64,000 bases of DNA from Pseudomonas zanjanensis (GTDB taxonomy: Bacteria; Pseudomonadota; Gammaproteobacteria; Pseudomonadales; Pseudomonadaceae). Location of the stretch: positions 1,178,001-1,242,000 of the forward strand of contig NZ_JABWRB020000001.1 of NCBI RefSeq assembly GCF_014268745.2, in the 5' to 3' direction. A model generated the notes under the pieces. The model searched no databases. It saw only the letters and a program-made list of their open reading frames with translations, and had not been told where the DNA came from. Positions 52,577-63,407 of the stretch are shown here, one piece after another; position 1 is the first letter of the stretch, and the number at the start of each line of letters is the position of its first letter. The position numbers and the translations under genes are program-made.

Positions 52577-53077
52577 ATGAACGCCTGGTGGCATGAAGTC
52601 TGGATAACCCTGCAGGCGGAATTCGCCGACATCACCGATGCCCAGCAGATGACCCGGGTCACGGTGCGGCTGGTCATGGCCGCGCTGCTGGGCGGCATCC
52701 TGGGTTTCGAGCGCGAACACAAGGGCAAGGCGGCCGGTGTGCGTACCCACATGCTCGTGGCCCTGGGGGCGGCGCTGTTCGTCCTGGTGCCACAGATGTC
52801 CGGGTCCCAGGCCGATGCCATGAGCCGGGTGATACAGGGTGTGGTCGCCGGCATCGGTTTTCTCGGCGCCGGCACCATCCTGAAAAACAACGACGGCGAC
52901 GAAAGTCACGTCAAGGGCCTTACCACGGCGGCTGGCCTCTGGATGACAGCCGCCATCGGCGTTGCGGCTGGGCTGGGGCGGGAAGCCACGGCAGTCCTCA
53001 GCACAGTGCTGGCCCTGGCGATCTTCAGTGTGATGCCGATGATCGTCCGGGCGCTGGAGAAGGACGACAAGCTGTGA
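52577..53077 (+). CDS. MgtC/SapB family membrane protein
   Basis: A 166-residue inner-membrane protein with about four hydrophobic segments. LMAALLGGILGFEREHKGKAAGVRTHMLVALGAA (in two parts, near 30-65) and IGFLGAGTILK are the MgtC signatures, with GLTTAAGLWMTAAIGVAAG after them. It lacks the soluble C-terminal domain of long MgtC proteins. A role under magnesium shortage or in membrane potential control is possible. Confidence 0.9.
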   Translation: MNAWWHEVWITLQAEFADITDAQQMTRVTVRLVMAALLGGILGFEREHKGKAAGVRTHMLVALGAALFVLVPQMSGSQADAMSRVIQGVVAGIGFLGAGTILKNNDGDESHVKGLTTAAGLWMTAAIGVAAGLGREATAVLSTVLALAIFSVMPMIVRALEKDDKL

Positions 53078-53107
53078 CACGAGAACCAGCCTGAACACAC
53101 ACAACCC

Positions 53108-53197
53108 TGTGGGAGCGGGCTTGCTCGCGAAGGCGGTGTGTCAGTCGATGAAGATATTGCTTGTCACGCCGCCTTCGCGAGCAAGCCCGCTCCCACA
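53108..53197. repeat. REP pair, type B
   Basis: Inverted TGTGGGAGCGGGCTTGCTCG copies lie between the convergent MgtC-family and small proline-rich genes. Confidence 0.9.
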
Positions 53198-53237
53198 GGT
53201 TTTTTCGTCATCCAGTTCCTTTATTACTACGCTTGAA

Positions 53238-53402
53238 TCAAACCCGCGCCGGCGGCTTCTCGCTGGGCGGGTCACCCTTGGGCGGCTGCGGATTCAGCGG
53301 CGGGTCTTCCTCGGGAATCGGCTCGGGATCAGGGCTGGGCGGGGGCAAGTTGGGGTCGTCGATGTTCGGATCGGGTGTTTCGGCCGGGATGGGAATATTC
53401 AT
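53238..53402 (-). CDS. Small proline-rich acidic protein (54 aa)
   Basis: A short ORF of 54 codons with GGAG about 11 bases before the ATG. The product begins MNIPIPAETPDPNIDDPNLP and continues as alternating P, D and E runs with no hydrophobic core, ending KPPARV. It has no signal peptide and is probably disordered. It resembles short proline-rich hypothetical proteins found in Pseudomonas. It is divergent from glgE, with 212 bases between. Confidence 0.7.
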   Translation of the reverse strand: MNIPIPAETPDPNIDDPNLPPPSPDPEPIPEEDPPLNPQPPKGDPPSEKPPARV

Positions 53403-53505
53403 CGGGACGGGTCTCCGTAACGCACATGGCTTGAGTCGTGCTTATGGTTGTTGACCACCCAGCGCCGGGTTTGATCCCGGATGCATCCCGGGGGCAAATC
53501 CCGCT

Positions 53506-53533
53506 GAACTTTTAGCCGTCGTTCCGGTTCGGA
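53506..53533 (+). promoter_or_regulatory. Candidate AlgU (sigma-22/RpoE-type) promoter of glgE
   Basis: GAACTT at 53506-53511 and TCGGA at 53529-53533 are 17 bases apart. This is close to the AlgU consensus GAACTT-N16/17-TCTGA. AlgU drives osmotic- and envelope-stress genes, which fits the trehalose pathway downstream. Confidence 0.5.
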
Positions 53534-53614
53534 GTTTAAGTGAGTTTTTTCAGGGACCCGTTGGGCCTTTACCGCCACAAGCGCGTCCATGGGGCGTAAA
53601 AGGAGCGATGCTCG

Positions 53615-55612
53615 ATGACTGCCGAACACCCGTCTGACCTGGCCTACAACCCGCATTTGCCGTTGTCTCAGGCCTTGTTGTTGCCGCGTATCGCGATTGA
53701 AAACACCATGCCGGTGATCGACGGCGGGCAATTCGCCGCCAAGGCCGTGGCCGGGCAGGACGTGACGGTGACCAGCAAAGTGTTCGCCGACGGTCACGAT
53801 AAGCTGGCGGTGCGCATCCGCTGGCGCTCGCTCCAGGATGACGTATGGAACAGCGAGGTCATGAGCGACCTGGGCAATAACGGCTGGCGCGGCCAGTTCA
53901 CCGTGCCGGAGCAAGGCCGCTATGTGTTCTGCATTGAGGCCTGGATCGACCAGTTCGCCAGTTTTCGCTACGAGCTGGAGAAGAAGTTCGCTGCCGGGGT
54001 GCCCATCAGCCTGGAGTTGCAGGAAGGGCGCAACCAAGTGCACATGGCTGCCGAGCGCAGCAGCGGTGAACTGAGCGAGCAACTGGCGGCCTTGCACCAC
54101 GAACTCTCCGGCCTGTTGCCGAACGAACAGGTGGCGCTGTTCCTGGCCCCACGCAGTGCCGACCTGATGTCCCTGGCCGATCATCGACCCTACTTGAGCA
54201 TCAGCCCCGAATACCCGTTGGATGTGGAGCGAAAACTGGCCGAGTTTGCCAGCTGGTATGAACTGTTTCCCCGTTCGATCACCGACGATCCCCAGCGCCA
54301 CGGCACCTTCAACGACGTGCATTCGCGCTTGGCGGTGATCCAGGACATGGGCTTCGATGTGCTGTACTTCCCGCCAATCCACCCCATCGGCCGCAGTTTC
54401 CGCAAAGGCCCGAACAACTCCCTCACCGCCGGCCCCGACGACCCGGGCAGTCCCTATGCCATCGGCAGCGAGGAGGGCGGGCACGAGGCCATTCATCCGC
54501 AATTGGGCAGTCGCGAGGACTTCCGGCGCCTGGTGGCGGCGGCCGCTGAGCACGGCCTGGAGATTGCCCTCGACTTCGCCATCCAGTGTTCCCAGGACCA
54601 CCCCTGGCTCAAGCAGCACCCCGGCTGGTTCAGCTGGCGGCCGGACGGCACGATCAAATATGCGGAAAACCCGCCGAAGAAATACCAGGACATCGTCAAC
54701 GTCGATTTCTACGCGGCCGATGCGATCCCCAGCCTGTGGGAAGAACTGCGGGACATCGTGGTGGGCTGGGTCGAGGAAGGCGTGAAGATCTTCCGGGTCG
54801 ACAATCCACACACCAAGCCATTGCCGTTCTGGCAATGGCTGATCGCCGATGTCCGGGCCCAATACCCTGAGGTGATCTTCCTGGCTGAAGCGTTCACCAC
54901 GCCGGCGATGATGGCGCGGCTGGGCAAGGTCGGGTATTCCCAGAGCTACACCTATTTCACCTGGCGCAATACCAAGGCCGAACTGGCGACCTACTTCAGC
55001 GAGCTCAACGAGTCGCCGTTGCGCGAGTGCTACCGGCCGAATTTCTTCGTGAATACACCCGACATCAACCCGGCCTTCCTCCATGAGTCGGGGCGCCCGG
55101 GCTTCTTGATCCGCGCGGCGCTGGCGACCATGGGCTCAGGCCTGTGGGGCATGTATTCAGGCTTCGAACTGTGCGAGTCGGCCCCGGTACCGGGCAAGGA
55201 GGAATACCTCGACTCGGAGAAGTATGAGATCCGTCCCCGGGACTTCACCGCGCCGGGCAACATCATTGCCGAGATCGCCCAGCTCAACCGCATCCGCCGG
55301 CAGAACCCGGCGCTGCATACCCATCTGGGCCTGAAGATCTACAACGCCTGGAACGACAACATTCTCTATTTCGGCAAGCGCACGGCCGATGGCAGCAATT
55401 TCATCCTGGTGGCGGTGAGCCTCGACCCGCACAACCCACAGGAAGCCAATTTCGAACTGCCGCTGTGGGAAATGGGCCTGCCCGACGATGCCCAGACCCA
55501 GGGCGAGGACCTGATGAACGGACATCGCTGGACCTGGTACGGCAAGTACCAGTTCATGCGGATCGACCCGGCGTACCAGCCGTTCGGGATTTGGCGGATC
55601 AGCGTGGCGTGA
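53615..55612 (+). CDS. glgE: Alpha-1,4-glucan:maltose-1-phosphate maltosyltransferase
   Basis: GlgE extends alpha-1,4-glucan using maltose 1-phosphate. The 665-residue protein has an N-terminal beta domain (about 20-120), a helical insert and a GH13 catalytic barrel. The nucleophile is Asp396 in IFRVDNPHTKPLPFW and the acid/base is Glu425 in IFLAEAFT. DIVNVDFY and the family ending ISVA are present. A GGAG lies about 12 bases before the start. It is followed after a REP gap by treS and glgB, its pathway partners. Confidence 0.96.
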   Translation: MTAEHPSDLAYNPHLPLSQALLLPRIAIENTMPVIDGGQFAAKAVAGQDVTVTSKVFADGHDKLAVRIRWRSLQDDVWNSEVMSDLGNNGWRGQFTVPEQGRYVFCIEAWIDQFASFRYELEKKFAAGVPISLELQEGRNQVHMAAERSSGELSEQLAALHHELSGLLPNEQVALFLAPRSADLMSLADHRPYLSISPEYPLDVERKLAEFASWYELFPRSITDDPQRHGTFNDVHSRLAVIQDMGFDVLYFPPIHPIGRSFRKGPNNSLTAGPDDPGSPYAIGSEEGGHEAIHPQLGSREDFRRLVAAAAEHGLEIALDFAIQCSQDHPWLKQHPGWFSWRPDGTIKYAENPPKKYQDIVNVDFYAADAIPSLWEELRDIVVGWVEEGVKIFRVDNPHTKPLPFWQWLIADVRAQYPEVIFLAEAFTTPAMMARLGKVGYSQSYTYFTWRNTKAELATYFSELNESPLRECYRPNFFVNTPDINPAFLHESGRPGFLIRAALATMGSGLWGMYSGFELCESAPVPGKEEYLDSEKYEIRPRDFTAPGNIIAEIAQLNRIRRQNPALHTHLGLKIYNAWNDNILYFGKRTADGSNFILVAVSLDPHNPQEANFELPLWEMGLPDDAQTQGEDLMNGHRWTWYGKYQFMRIDPAYQPFGIWRISVA

Positions 55613-55637
55613 TGCGCGATGTTGACTGAGGGCTGTT

Positions 55638-55729
55638 GTGGCGAGGGAGCTTGCTCCCGCTCGGCTGCGAAGCAGTCGTGATTTCAAGGGGGCCGCTTCG
55701 CGCCCAGCGGGAGCAAGCTCCCTCGCCAC
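55638..55729. repeat. REP pair, type A, inside the glgE-treS gap
   Basis: Inverted GTGGCGAGGGAGCTTGCTCC copies lie between two genes of one pathway, where the hairpin could affect the level or stability of the downstream mRNA. Confidence 0.9.
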
Positions 55730-55819
55730 AAAGACCTCATCACAGAACAAGGCCTCGCCGCATAACAAGACCTCACAGGCCTGTATCCCGCGGCTTTATT
55801 GAATTATCAGGAGTTGCAC

Positions 55820-58800
55820 ATGGCGAAGAAACCCCGGTCTGCCACCTTCATCAAGGATCCGCTCTGGTACAAGGATGCGGTGATTTATCAGGTTCACGTT
55901 AAATCCTATTACGACTCCAATAACGACGGGATCGGAGACTTTCCCGGCCTGATCGAAAAACTCGACTACATCGCCGACCTGGGCGTCAACACCATCTGGC
56001 TGCTGCCGTTCTATCCTTCCCCCCGGCGCGACGACGGTTATGACATCGCCGAATACCGCGGCGTCAGCCCCGACTACGGCACCATGGCCGATGCCCGGCG
56101 GTTCATTGCCGAAGCCCACAAGCGCAACCTGCGGGTGATCACCGAGCTCGTCATCAACCACACCTCCGACCAGCACCCCTGGTTCCAGCGCGCGCGCAAA
56201 GCCAAGAAAGGTTCGAAGGCGCGGGACTTCTACGTCTGGTCCGATGACGACCACAAGTACGACGGCACGCGCATCATTTTCCTCGACACCGAGAAGTCCA
56301 ACTGGACCTGGGACCCGGTGGCGGGCCAGTACTTCTGGCACCGCTTCTACTCCCACCAGCCCGACCTCAATTTCGACAACCCGCAGGTCATCAAGGCCGT
56401 GTTGTCGGTGATGCGCTACTGGCTGGACATGGGCATCGACGGCCTGCGCCTGGACGCCATCCCGTACCTGATCGAGCGCGACGGCACCAATAACGAAAAC
56501 CTGCCCGAGACCCATGACGTCCTGAAGCTGATCCGCGCCGAGATCGACGCCAACTACCCCGACCGCATGTTGCTGGCCGAGGCCAACCAATGGCCGGAAG
56601 ACACCCAGTTGTACTTCGGCGATGTCGACGCCCAAGGGCTGAACGGTGATGAATGCCACATGGCTTTCCACTTCCCGCTGATGCCACGCATGTACATGGC
56701 TTTGGCCCAGGAAGATCGTTTCCCGATCACCGACATTTTGCGCCAGACCCCGGAGATTCCCGCCAATTGCCAGTGGGCAATTTTCCTGCGCAACCACGAT
56801 GAGCTGACCCTGGAGATGGTCACCGACAAGGAGCGCGACTACCTGTGGAATTACTATGCGGCCGACCGTAGGGCGCGTATCAACCTGGGCATTCGCCGGC
56901 GTCTGGCGCCACTGCTGGAGCGCGATCGTCGTCGCGTCGAGTTGCTCAACAGCCTGCTGCTGTCGATGCCCGGTACGCCGACGTTGTACTACGGCGATGA
57001 AATCGGCATGGGCGACAACATCTACCTGGGCGACCGCGATGGGGTGCGTACGCCGATGCAGTGGTCCATCGACCGCAACGGTGGTTTCTCCCGCGCCGAC
57101 CCGGCCAGCCTGGTGCTGCCGCCGATCATGGACCCGCTGTACGGCTACCAGTCGGTCAACGTCGAGACCCAGGCCGGCGACCCGCACTCGCTGCTCAACT
57201 GGAACCGCCGCATGCTGGCGGTGCGCAAGCAATCCAAGGCCTTCGGCCGGGGCACGCTGAAGATGCTCTCGCCGAGCAACCGCCGGATCCTGGCCTATAC
57301 CCGCGAATACACCGGGCCTGACGGCAAGCACGAAATCATCCTGTGCGTGGCCAACGTGTCCCGCAGCGCCCAGGCCGCCGAGCTGGACCTGTCGGCCTAC
57401 GCCGGCATGGTCCCGGTGGAGATGCTCGGCGGCAATGCCTTCCCGCCCATCGGCCAGTTGAACTTCCTCCTGACCCTGGCGCCGTACGGCTTCTATTGGT
57501 TCGCCCTGGCGGCAGAAAACCAAATGCCGAGCTGGCACGTGGAACCGGCCCAGAGCCTGCCGGACTTCACCACGTTGGTGCTGAAAAAACGCCTGGAAGA
57601 ATTGCTCGAAGCGCCATCGCGCACCACGTTGGAGCAAACCATCCTGCCGACCTGGTTGCAGAACCGGCGCTGGTTCGCCGGCAAGGACAGCGCGATCGAG
57701 AAGGTCGATATTGTCTATGGCGTGCGCTTCGGCGATCCACAGCATCCGGTGCTGCTCAGTGAAATCGATGTCACCAGTGGCGGCCAGACCCTGCGTTACC
57801 AATTGCCGTTCGGCCTGCTTGCCGAGGACCAGGTCGGTGCGGCATTGCCGCAGCAGCTGGCTTTGTCCCGGGTTCGTCGGGTGCGTCAGGTGGGCTTGAT
57901 CACCGATGCCTTCAGCCTGGAAAGCTTCGTGCGCGCCGTACTGCACAGCATGCAGGCCGCCACGGTGCTGCCGTTCGCCGAAGGTGAGTTGCGTTTCGAG
58001 CCGACCGAAGGCCTGGCCGCGTTGAACCTGGGAGACGAGCCGGAGGTGCGCTACCTGTCCGCCGAACAATCCAACAGTTCGGTGGTGGTGGGGGGCAGCC
58101 TCGTCCTCAAGCTGATCCGCAAGGTCGCCTCGGGTGTGCACCCGGAACTGGAAATGAGTGCCTACCTGACCGCTGCCGGCTTCAGCAATATTTCACCGCT
58201 GCTGGGTTCGGTGATTCGCCGCGACGCCCAAGGCGAAGATGCGTTGCTGATGATCGCCCAAGGCTACCTGAGCAACCAGGGCGACGCCTGGGAATGGACC
58301 CAGAACAACCTCGAACGCGCCTTGCGCGATGAGCTGGCGGACGCGGTGTCCGAGCAGGAGCAGCATTACAACGCCTTGGGCGAGCTGAAGGATTTCGCCG
58401 GCATGCTCGGCCAACGCCTGGGGGAAATGCACCAGGTATTGGCCCAGGCCACCGACGACCCGGACTTTACACCGCAAACCACCAACGCCAAGGAAGCACA
58501 GGCCATCGGCAAGGACGTGGCCGCCCAGGTGGAAAACGCCTTGCGCCTGCTCAAGCAGAACCAAGGCCAATTGAACCCCGCCGACCAGGCCATGGTCGCA
58601 CGCTTGCTGGAGCACAAGAAAACCGTCCTGGCCCATGTCCAGGAACTGGCCGGCAAGGCCGCCGGTGGCTTGCGCATTCGCGTCCATGGCGACCTGCACC
58701 TGGGCCAAGTCCTGGTGATCAAGGGCGATGCTTACCTGATCGACTTCGAAGGTGAGCCGGCGCGGCCATTGCATGAGCGACGGGGCAAGCACAGCCCGTA

Positions 58801-59164
58801 CAAGGATGTCAGTGGCGTGTTGCGTTCCTTCGATTATGCGGCGGCCATGGCGATTCACCTGCACACCGTCGACAGCACGGCCGATGCCGATGCGGCGCGG
58901 CAACGGGTCGCCGATCGTTATTTGAAAGAGGCTCGCCAGGCATTTGTCGAGGCATATCGGCTGGCGGCAGCTAGTCTTGCCCATGAGTGGAAGGATGCTG
59001 AAGGCGAAGACGCCGCGCTGGCGTTGTTCGGCCTGGAGAAGGCGGCCTATGAAGTGGCCTATGAAGCCGAGAATCGCCCCACCTGGCTGCCCGTGCCGCT
59101 GCACGGCCTGGTCGGGTTGTTGAAGGGGCTGCAACCCTTTTCCGACGTAGCCGGACCGATTTAG
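55820..59164 (+). CDS. treS: Trehalose synthase-maltokinase fusion
   Basis: A 1114-residue two-domain enzyme. Residues about 1-550 form the GH13 trehalose synthase, which interconverts trehalose and maltose (nucleophile Asp212 in LRLDAIPYL, acid/base Glu254 in LLAEANQ). Residues about 570-1105 form a maltokinase of the Pep2/Mak type with catalytic VHGDLHLGQ (Asp958) and [16 protein letters not shown]. The fused enzyme thus makes maltose 1-phosphate, the GlgE substrate. AGGAG precedes the ATG at 55820. The gene is followed 11 bases later by glgB. Confidence 0.95.
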   Translation: MAKKPRSATFIKDPLWYKDAVIYQVHVKSYYDSNNDGIGDFPGLIEKLDYIADLGVNTIWLLPFYPSPRRDDGYDIAEYRGVSPDYGTMADARRFIAEAHKRNLRVITELVINHTSDQHPWFQRARKAKKGSKARDFYVWSDDDHKYDGTRIIFLDTEKSNWTWDPVAGQYFWHRFYSHQPDLNFDNPQVIKAVLSVMRYWLDMGIDGLRLDAIPYLIERDGTNNENLPETHDVLKLIRAEIDANYPDRMLLAEANQWPEDTQLYFGDVDAQGLNGDECHMAFHFPLMPRMYMALAQEDRFPITDILRQTPEIPANCQWAIFLRNHDELTLEMVTDKERDYLWNYYAADRRARINLGIRRRLAPLLERDRRRVELLNSLLLSMPGTPTLYYGDEIGMGDNIYLGDRDGVRTPMQWSIDRNGGFSRADPASLVLPPIMDPLYGYQSVNVETQAGDPHSLLNWNRRMLAVRKQSKAFGRGTLKMLSPSNRRILAYTREYTGPDGKHEIILCVANVSRSAQAAELDLSAYAGMVPVEMLGGNAFPPIGQLNFLLTLAPYGFYWFALAAENQMPSWHVEPAQSLPDFTTLVLKKRLEELLEAPSRTTLEQTILPTWLQNRRWFAGKDSAIEKVDIVYGVRFGDPQHPVLLSEIDVTSGGQTLRYQLPFGLLAEDQVGAALPQQLALSRVRRVRQVGLITDAFSLESFVRAVLHSMQAATVLPFAEGELRFEPTEGLAALNLGDEPEVRYLSAEQSNSSVVVGGSLVLKLIRKVASGVHPELEMSAYLTAAGFSNISPLLGSVIRRDAQGEDALLMIAQGYLSNQGDAWEWTQNNLERALRDELADAVSEQEQHYNALGELKDFAGMLGQRLGEMHQVLAQATDDPDFTPQTTNAKEAQAIGKDVAAQVENALRLLKQNQGQLNPADQAMVARLLEHKKTVLAHVQELAGKAAGGLRIRVHGDLHLGQVLVIKGDAYLIDFEGEPARPLHERRGKHSPYKDVSGVLRSFDYAAAMAIHLHTVDSTADADAARQRVADRYLKEARQAFVEAYRLAAASLAHEWKDAEGEDAALALFGLEKAAYEVAYEAENRPTWLPVPLHGLVGLLKGLQPFSDVAGPI

Positions 59165-59175
59165 TGGAGAGAATC

Positions 59176-61410
59176 ATGAGTGTCTCGAATAAAGAACCCC
59201 AGGGGCAGGCCAAGGAGTCCTTGTTGCCGGCGCCCCATGACATCGACGCGCTGGTGCGTGCCGAACATCACGACCCGTTTTCCATCCTTGGGCCCCATGG
59301 CGACGGCGCCGGCGGCCAGTTCATCCGTGCCTACCTGCCCGGTGCCCTGAGCGTACATGTGTTGGCCCGGGACAGCGGCGAAGAACTGGGTGAGCTGCAA
59401 GTCACCGAAACCCCGGGGCTGTTCGTCGGCCATTTCCCTCGCGCCCAGGCGTACTTGCTGCGCACCCGTTGGGCTGGCGGCGAGCAGGTTGCCGAAGACC
59501 CCTACAGCTTCGGCCCGTTGCTGGGGGAGATGGACCTTTACCTGTTCGCCGAAGGTAACCATCGTGATCTCAGCGCCTGCTTGGGGGCGCAGTTGAAGAC
59601 CGTCGATGGCGTCGACGGCGTGCGCTTCGCGGTCTGGGCACCGAACGCGCGACGGGTGTCGGTGGTCGGCGACTTCAACGTCTGGGACGGCCGGCGACAT
59701 CCGATGCGCATCCGTTATCCATCCGGCGTGTGGGAGATCTTCATCCCGAGGCTCGGTGCTGGCGAAGGCTACAAATATGAAATCCTCGGTGCCCACGGCA
59801 TCCTGCCCCTCAAGGCCGACCCGGTGGCGCTGGCCACGCAGATGCCGCCGGACACCGCTTCCAAGGTCGCCTCGCCGCTGAACATCGAATGGCACGACGA
59901 TGAGTGGATGCAAAGCCGTCGCGAACGCCAGCTACCGGGCGCGCCGTTGTCGATCTATGAATTGCACGCCGGCTCCTGGCAGTGCGAAATCGACGAGGCG
60001 GGGGAGGTGGCCCGGCAATACAACTGGCATGAAATGGCCGAGCGGTTGATTCCGTATGTCAAGGACCTGGGCTTCACCCACATCGAGCTGATGCCAATCA
60101 TGGAGCACCCGTTCGGCGGCTCCTGGGGCTATCAGCCGTTGTCACAGTTCGCGCCGACGGCACGCTTTGGTTCGCCGGACGATTTCGCCGCGTTCGTCAA
60201 CGCCTGCCACCAGGCCAATATCGGCGTCATCCTCGACTGGGTGCCGGCGCATTTCCCCACCGATACCCACGGCCTGGCCCAGTTCGACGGCACCGCTCTG
60301 TACGAATACGGCAACCCGCTGGAAGGCTTCCACCAGGATTGGGACACGCTGATCTACAACCTGGGCCGCACCGAAGTGCACGGCTTCATGCTGGCGTCGG
60401 CGTTGCACTGGCTCAAGCATTTTCACGTCGATGGCCTGCGGGTGGATGCCGTGGCCTCGATGTTGTACCGCGACTATTCGCGCAAGGCCGGTGAGTGGGT
60501 GCCCAACCGTCACGGCGGGCGGGAAAATCTCGAAGCCATCGATTTCCTGCGGCACCTCAACGACGTGGTGGCGCTGGAAACCCCCGGGGCGCTGGTCATC
60601 GCCGAAGAGTCCACCGCGTGGCCGGGCGTCAGCCAGAGCACCCAGCAGGGCGGCCTGGGTTTCGCCTACAAGTGGAACATGGGCTGGATGCACGATTCGC
60701 TGCACTACATCCAGCAAGACCCGGTGTACCGCGCCCATCACCACAACGAACTGAGCTTTGGCCTGGTGTATGCCTGGTCCGAGCGTTTCGTGCTGCCGAT
60801 TTCCCACGACGAAGTGGTCCATGGCAAACGCTCGCTGATCGACAAGATGCCCGGTGACCGCTGGCAGAAGTTCGCCAACCTCAGGGCCTACCTGAGCTTC
60901 ATGTGGGGCCATCCCGGCAAGAAATTGTTGTTCATGGGCTGTGAGTTCGGCCAATGGCGCGAGTGGAACCACGACCAGCAGTTGGATTGGTACCTGCTGC
61001 AATACCCGGAGCACCGGGGCGTGCAGAAGTTGGTGAGCGATCTGAACCGGCTGTACCGTGAAGAACCGGCGCTGCATGACCAGGATGACGCGCCCCAGGG
61101 TTTCCAATGGCTGATCGGTGACGATGCCCTCAACAGCGTCTACGCCTGGCTGCGCTGGAGCAAGGATGGCCGGCCGGTGCTGGTGGTCGCCAACTTCACC
61201 CCGGTGCCACGCGAGGCCTACCGGGTCGGCGTGCCGTTCGGCGGGCGTTGGGTCGAATTGCTCAACAGCGATGCCGACACCTACGCCGGTTCCAACTACG
61301 GCAACGGCGGCGGAGCCTCCACCGAAGAAGTGCCCAGCCATGGCCAGGCCTTGTCGCTGGAGCTCAACCTGCCGCCGTTGGCGGTGTTGATCCTGCGGCC
61401 GGAGGGTTGA
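59176..61410 (+). CDS. glgB: 1,4-alpha-glucan branching enzyme
   Basis: GlgB introduces alpha-1,6 branches in the glucan made by GlgE. The 744-residue protein has N-terminal CBM48-type beta domains (about 25-220) and a GH13 barrel with nucleophile Asp424 in [14 protein letters not shown] and acid/base Glu477 in [11 protein letters not shown], plus a C-terminal beta domain. The ATG at 59176 has GGAGA six bases ahead; a GTG at 59164 is less likely. It is the last gene of the glgE-treS-glgB set. Confidence 0.96.
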   Translation: MSVSNKEPQGQAKESLLPAPHDIDALVRAEHHDPFSILGPHGDGAGGQFIRAYLPGALSVHVLARDSGEELGELQVTETPGLFVGHFPRAQAYLLRTRWAGGEQVAEDPYSFGPLLGEMDLYLFAEGNHRDLSACLGAQLKTVDGVDGVRFAVWAPNARRVSVVGDFNVWDGRRHPMRIRYPSGVWEIFIPRLGAGEGYKYEILGAHGILPLKADPVALATQMPPDTASKVASPLNIEWHDDEWMQSRRERQLPGAPLSIYELHAGSWQCEIDEAGEVARQYNWHEMAERLIPYVKDLGFTHIELMPIMEHPFGGSWGYQPLSQFAPTARFGSPDDFAAFVNACHQANIGVILDWVPAHFPTDTHGLAQFDGTALYEYGNPLEGFHQDWDTLIYNLGRTEVHGFMLASALHWLKHFHVDGLRVDAVASMLYRDYSRKAGEWVPNRHGGRENLEAIDFLRHLNDVVALETPGALVIAEESTAWPGVSQSTQQGGLGFAYKWNMGWMHDSLHYIQQDPVYRAHHHNELSFGLVYAWSERFVLPISHDEVVHGKRSLIDKMPGDRWQKFANLRAYLSFMWGHPGKKLLFMGCEFGQWREWNHDQQLDWYLLQYPEHRGVQKLVSDLNRLYREEPALHDQDDAPQGFQWLIGDDALNSVYAWLRWSKDGRPVLVVANFTPVPREAYRVGVPFGGRWVELLNSDADTYAGSNYGNGGGASTEEVPSHGQALSLELNLPPLAVLILRPEG

Positions 61411-61476
61411 GCCTGAATGCCTGGGCCGGCGGATAGCTGGCAGCGGGTTAGTGATGTCTGAAGGCAGATGATGACC

Positions 61477-61566
61477 GTGGCGAGGGAGCTTGCTCCCGCT
61501 CGGTTGCGCAGCAACCGCCGGAAGGGGGCCGCTACGCAGCCCAGCGGGAGCAAGCTCCCTCGCCAC
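61477..61566. repeat. REP pair, type A
   Basis: Inverted GTGGCGAGGGAGCTTGCTCC copies lie downstream of glgB. Confidence 0.9.
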
Positions 61567-61659
61567 AGGTGTTTGCGGCGGTCATGAAATCAAAGGCCAC
61601 CCCAGATCCCAATGTGGGAGTCATGAGTGGCCTCAAACTCATGGCTACCATCGACCCAA

Positions 61660-61748
61660 TGTGGGAGCGAGCTTGCTCGCGATAGCGAAGTGTCAGTCGA
61701 CATCAATGTGACTGACCCACCGCCATCGCGAGCAAGCTCGCTCTCACA
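61660..61748. repeat. REP pair, type B variant
   Basis: TGTGGGAGCGAGCTTGCTCG and its inverse (with one T for C change, CTCTCACA) follow the type A pair. A short left-arm fragment (AATGTGGGAG) stands at about 61612. Confidence 0.88.
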
Positions 61749-61763
61749 GGGAAACGGTTCGAC

Positions 61764-63107
61764 TCAGCGAACCAGGCACGGTTGCTTGTTGTTGAACGTC
61801 CAGCCCGGAATCAGGAACTGCATCGCCACCGCATCGTCCCGCGCGCCTAGGCCCATGCCTTTGTACAGTTCATGGGCCTTGGCCAGCTGGTCGGTGTCCA
61901 ACTCGATCCCCAGCCCCGGTTTTTTCGGCACTTGCACGCAACCGCCCTGGATCTGCAGCGGCGCCTTGGTCAACCGCTGGCCGTCCTGCCAGATCCAGTG
62001 AGTGTCGATGGCCGTGATGTCGCCCGGTGCCGCGGCGGCCACATGCGTGAACATCGCCAGGGAAATATCGAAGTGGTTGTTGGAATGCGAGCCCCAGGTC
62101 AGGCCCCACTCATTGCACATCTGCGCCACGCGCACGGAGCCCTGCATCGTCCAGAAATGCGGGTCGGCCAGGGGAATGTCCACGGACTGCAAGGTGATGG
62201 CGTGACCCATTTCGCGCCAATCGGTGGCGATCATGTTGGTGGCGGTCTTCAGGCCCGTGGCGCGGCGGAATTCAGCCATGACCTCGCGCCCGGAATAGCC
62301 GTTCTCGGCACCGCAAGGATCTTCGGCATAGGCCAGCACTTTGTGCTGGTCGCGGCACAAACGGATCGCCTCCTTGAGTGACCAGGCGCCGTTCGGGTCC
62401 AGGGTGATGCGCGCCTGTGGAAAGCGCTCGGCCAGGGCCGTGACTGCCTCGATTTCTGCGTCGCCTTGGAGCACGCCGCCCTTGAGCTTGAAGTCCTGGA
62501 AGCCATAACGAGCCTGGGCCGCTTCGGCCAGGCGCACCACGGCGTCTGCGTCCAGGGCTTTTTCGTGGCGAACGCGGAACCAGTCATTGTCGGCATCCGG
62601 CTCGCTGCGATAGGCCAGGTCGGTCTGCTGGCGATCACCGACGTAAAACAGATAGCCGAGCATCTTCACTTCATCACGCTGCTGGCCTTCGCCGAGCAGG
62701 GCCGCGACCGGTACGTCCAGGTGTTGGCCGAGCAGGTCCAGCAAGGCCGCTTCCAGGCCGGTAACCGCGTGGATGGTGATGCGCAGGTCGAAGGTCTGCA
62801 GGCCACGGCCGCCGGCATCGCGGTCCGCGAAGGCATGGCGCACGGTGTTGAGGATCTTCTGGTACGTGCCGATAGGGCTGCCGACCACCAGCGAACGGGC
62901 GTCTTCGAGGGTCTGGCGAATACGCTCGCCGCCGGGCACTTCGCCCACGCCGGTGTGGCCGGCGTTGTCCTTGAGAATGACGATGTTGCGGGTGAAGAAC
63001 GGACCGTGGGCGCCGCTGAGGTTCAGCAGCATGCCGTCGTGGCCGGCCACGGGTACGACCTGCATGCTGGTGATGATCGGGGCTTTGGTGGCTTCTTGAA
63101 TCTGCAT
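61764..63107 (-). CDS. gudD: Glucarate dehydratase
   Basis: A 447-residue member of the enolase superfamily that dehydrates D-glucarate (and often L-idarate) to 5-keto-4-deoxyglucarate. The N-terminal capping domain starts [20 protein letters not shown]. The barrel shows FKLKGG (catalytic lysines), [26 protein letters not shown] (metal ligands) and SHSNNHFD (catalytic histidine). The ATG at 63107 has GTGGGAAAG ahead. An A-rich Hfq/Crc-type motif lies in the leader and a GntR palindrome in the promoter. Confidence 0.94.
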   Translation of the reverse strand: MQIQEATKAPIITSMQVVPVAGHDGMLLNLSGAHGPFFTRNIVILKDNAGHTGVGEVPGGERIRQTLEDARSLVVGSPIGTYQKILNTVRHAFADRDAGGRGLQTFDLRITIHAVTGLEAALLDLLGQHLDVPVAALLGEGQQRDEVKMLGYLFYVGDRQQTDLAYRSEPDADNDWFRVRHEKALDADAVVRLAEAAQARYGFQDFKLKGGVLQGDAEIEAVTALAERFPQARITLDPNGAWSLKEAIRLCRDQHKVLAYAEDPCGAENGYSGREVMAEFRRATGLKTATNMIATDWREMGHAITLQSVDIPLADPHFWTMQGSVRVAQMCNEWGLTWGSHSNNHFDISLAMFTHVAAAAPGDITAIDTHWIWQDGQRLTKAPLQIQGGCVQVPKKPGLGIELDTDQLAKAHELYKGMGLGARDDAVAMQFLIPGWTFNNKQPCLVR

Positions 63108-63121
63108 GTCTTTCCCACTCG

Positions 63122-63130
63122 TTGTTTTTA
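63122..63130 (-). promoter_or_regulatory. CA motif (candidate Hfq/Crc site) in the gudD leader
   Basis: The minus strand reads TAAAAACAA just before the ribosome site, fitting AANAAYAA. It suggests catabolite repression of glucarate use. Confidence 0.5.
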
Positions 63131-63181
63131 TGGGGCATCGCGACGGGGCGATGTTGATAGACATCATACAACTTGATTTTT

Positions 63182-63192
63182 TTGTCTTACAA
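63182..63192. promoter_or_regulatory. GntR/FadR-type operator near gudD
   Basis: TTGTCTTACAA is a TTGT-N3-ACAA dyad, 75 bases upstream of gudD. It has the same form as the second site near the regulator gene. Confidence 0.6.
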
Positions 63193-63334
63193 GTGAGCTT
63201 TGTCGCTTTTTGATTGCGATCACTTGAAAATCTCCCTGGGCTCCTTTGTTTACGGGGGTTGGTAAAAAAAGAAAAAATTCAGGCAGGGTTGCGTTTGTAC
63301 TGGCGCAACCTTGTGTAGGCTGCGATGATCTAGC

Positions 63335-63345
63335 TTGTCATACAA
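63335..63345. promoter_or_regulatory. GntR/FadR-type operator near the regulator gene
   Basis: TTGTCATACAA, flanked by C and G as CTTGT-CAT-ACAAG, is a dyad 63 bases before the regulator ATG. Together with the site at 63182 it suggests that one dimeric regulator controls both genes. Confidence 0.6.
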
Positions 63346-63407
63346 GTTCAGGGCGCGACGAGGTTTCATCCGACGATCAGCCTGCCCGTATCAAGGAACA
63401 ACGGTTC

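Noticed and set aside
53399..55084. A 561-codon open frame antisense to glgE
   Set aside because: It is a shadow of glgE. Only its rightmost part region (53238-53402, in another frame) holds a plausible small gene.
55796..58141. A 781-codon open frame antisense to treS
   Set aside because: It mirrors the high-GC codon pattern of treS, has no ribosome site and shows no family features. The plus strand has clear GH13 motifs.
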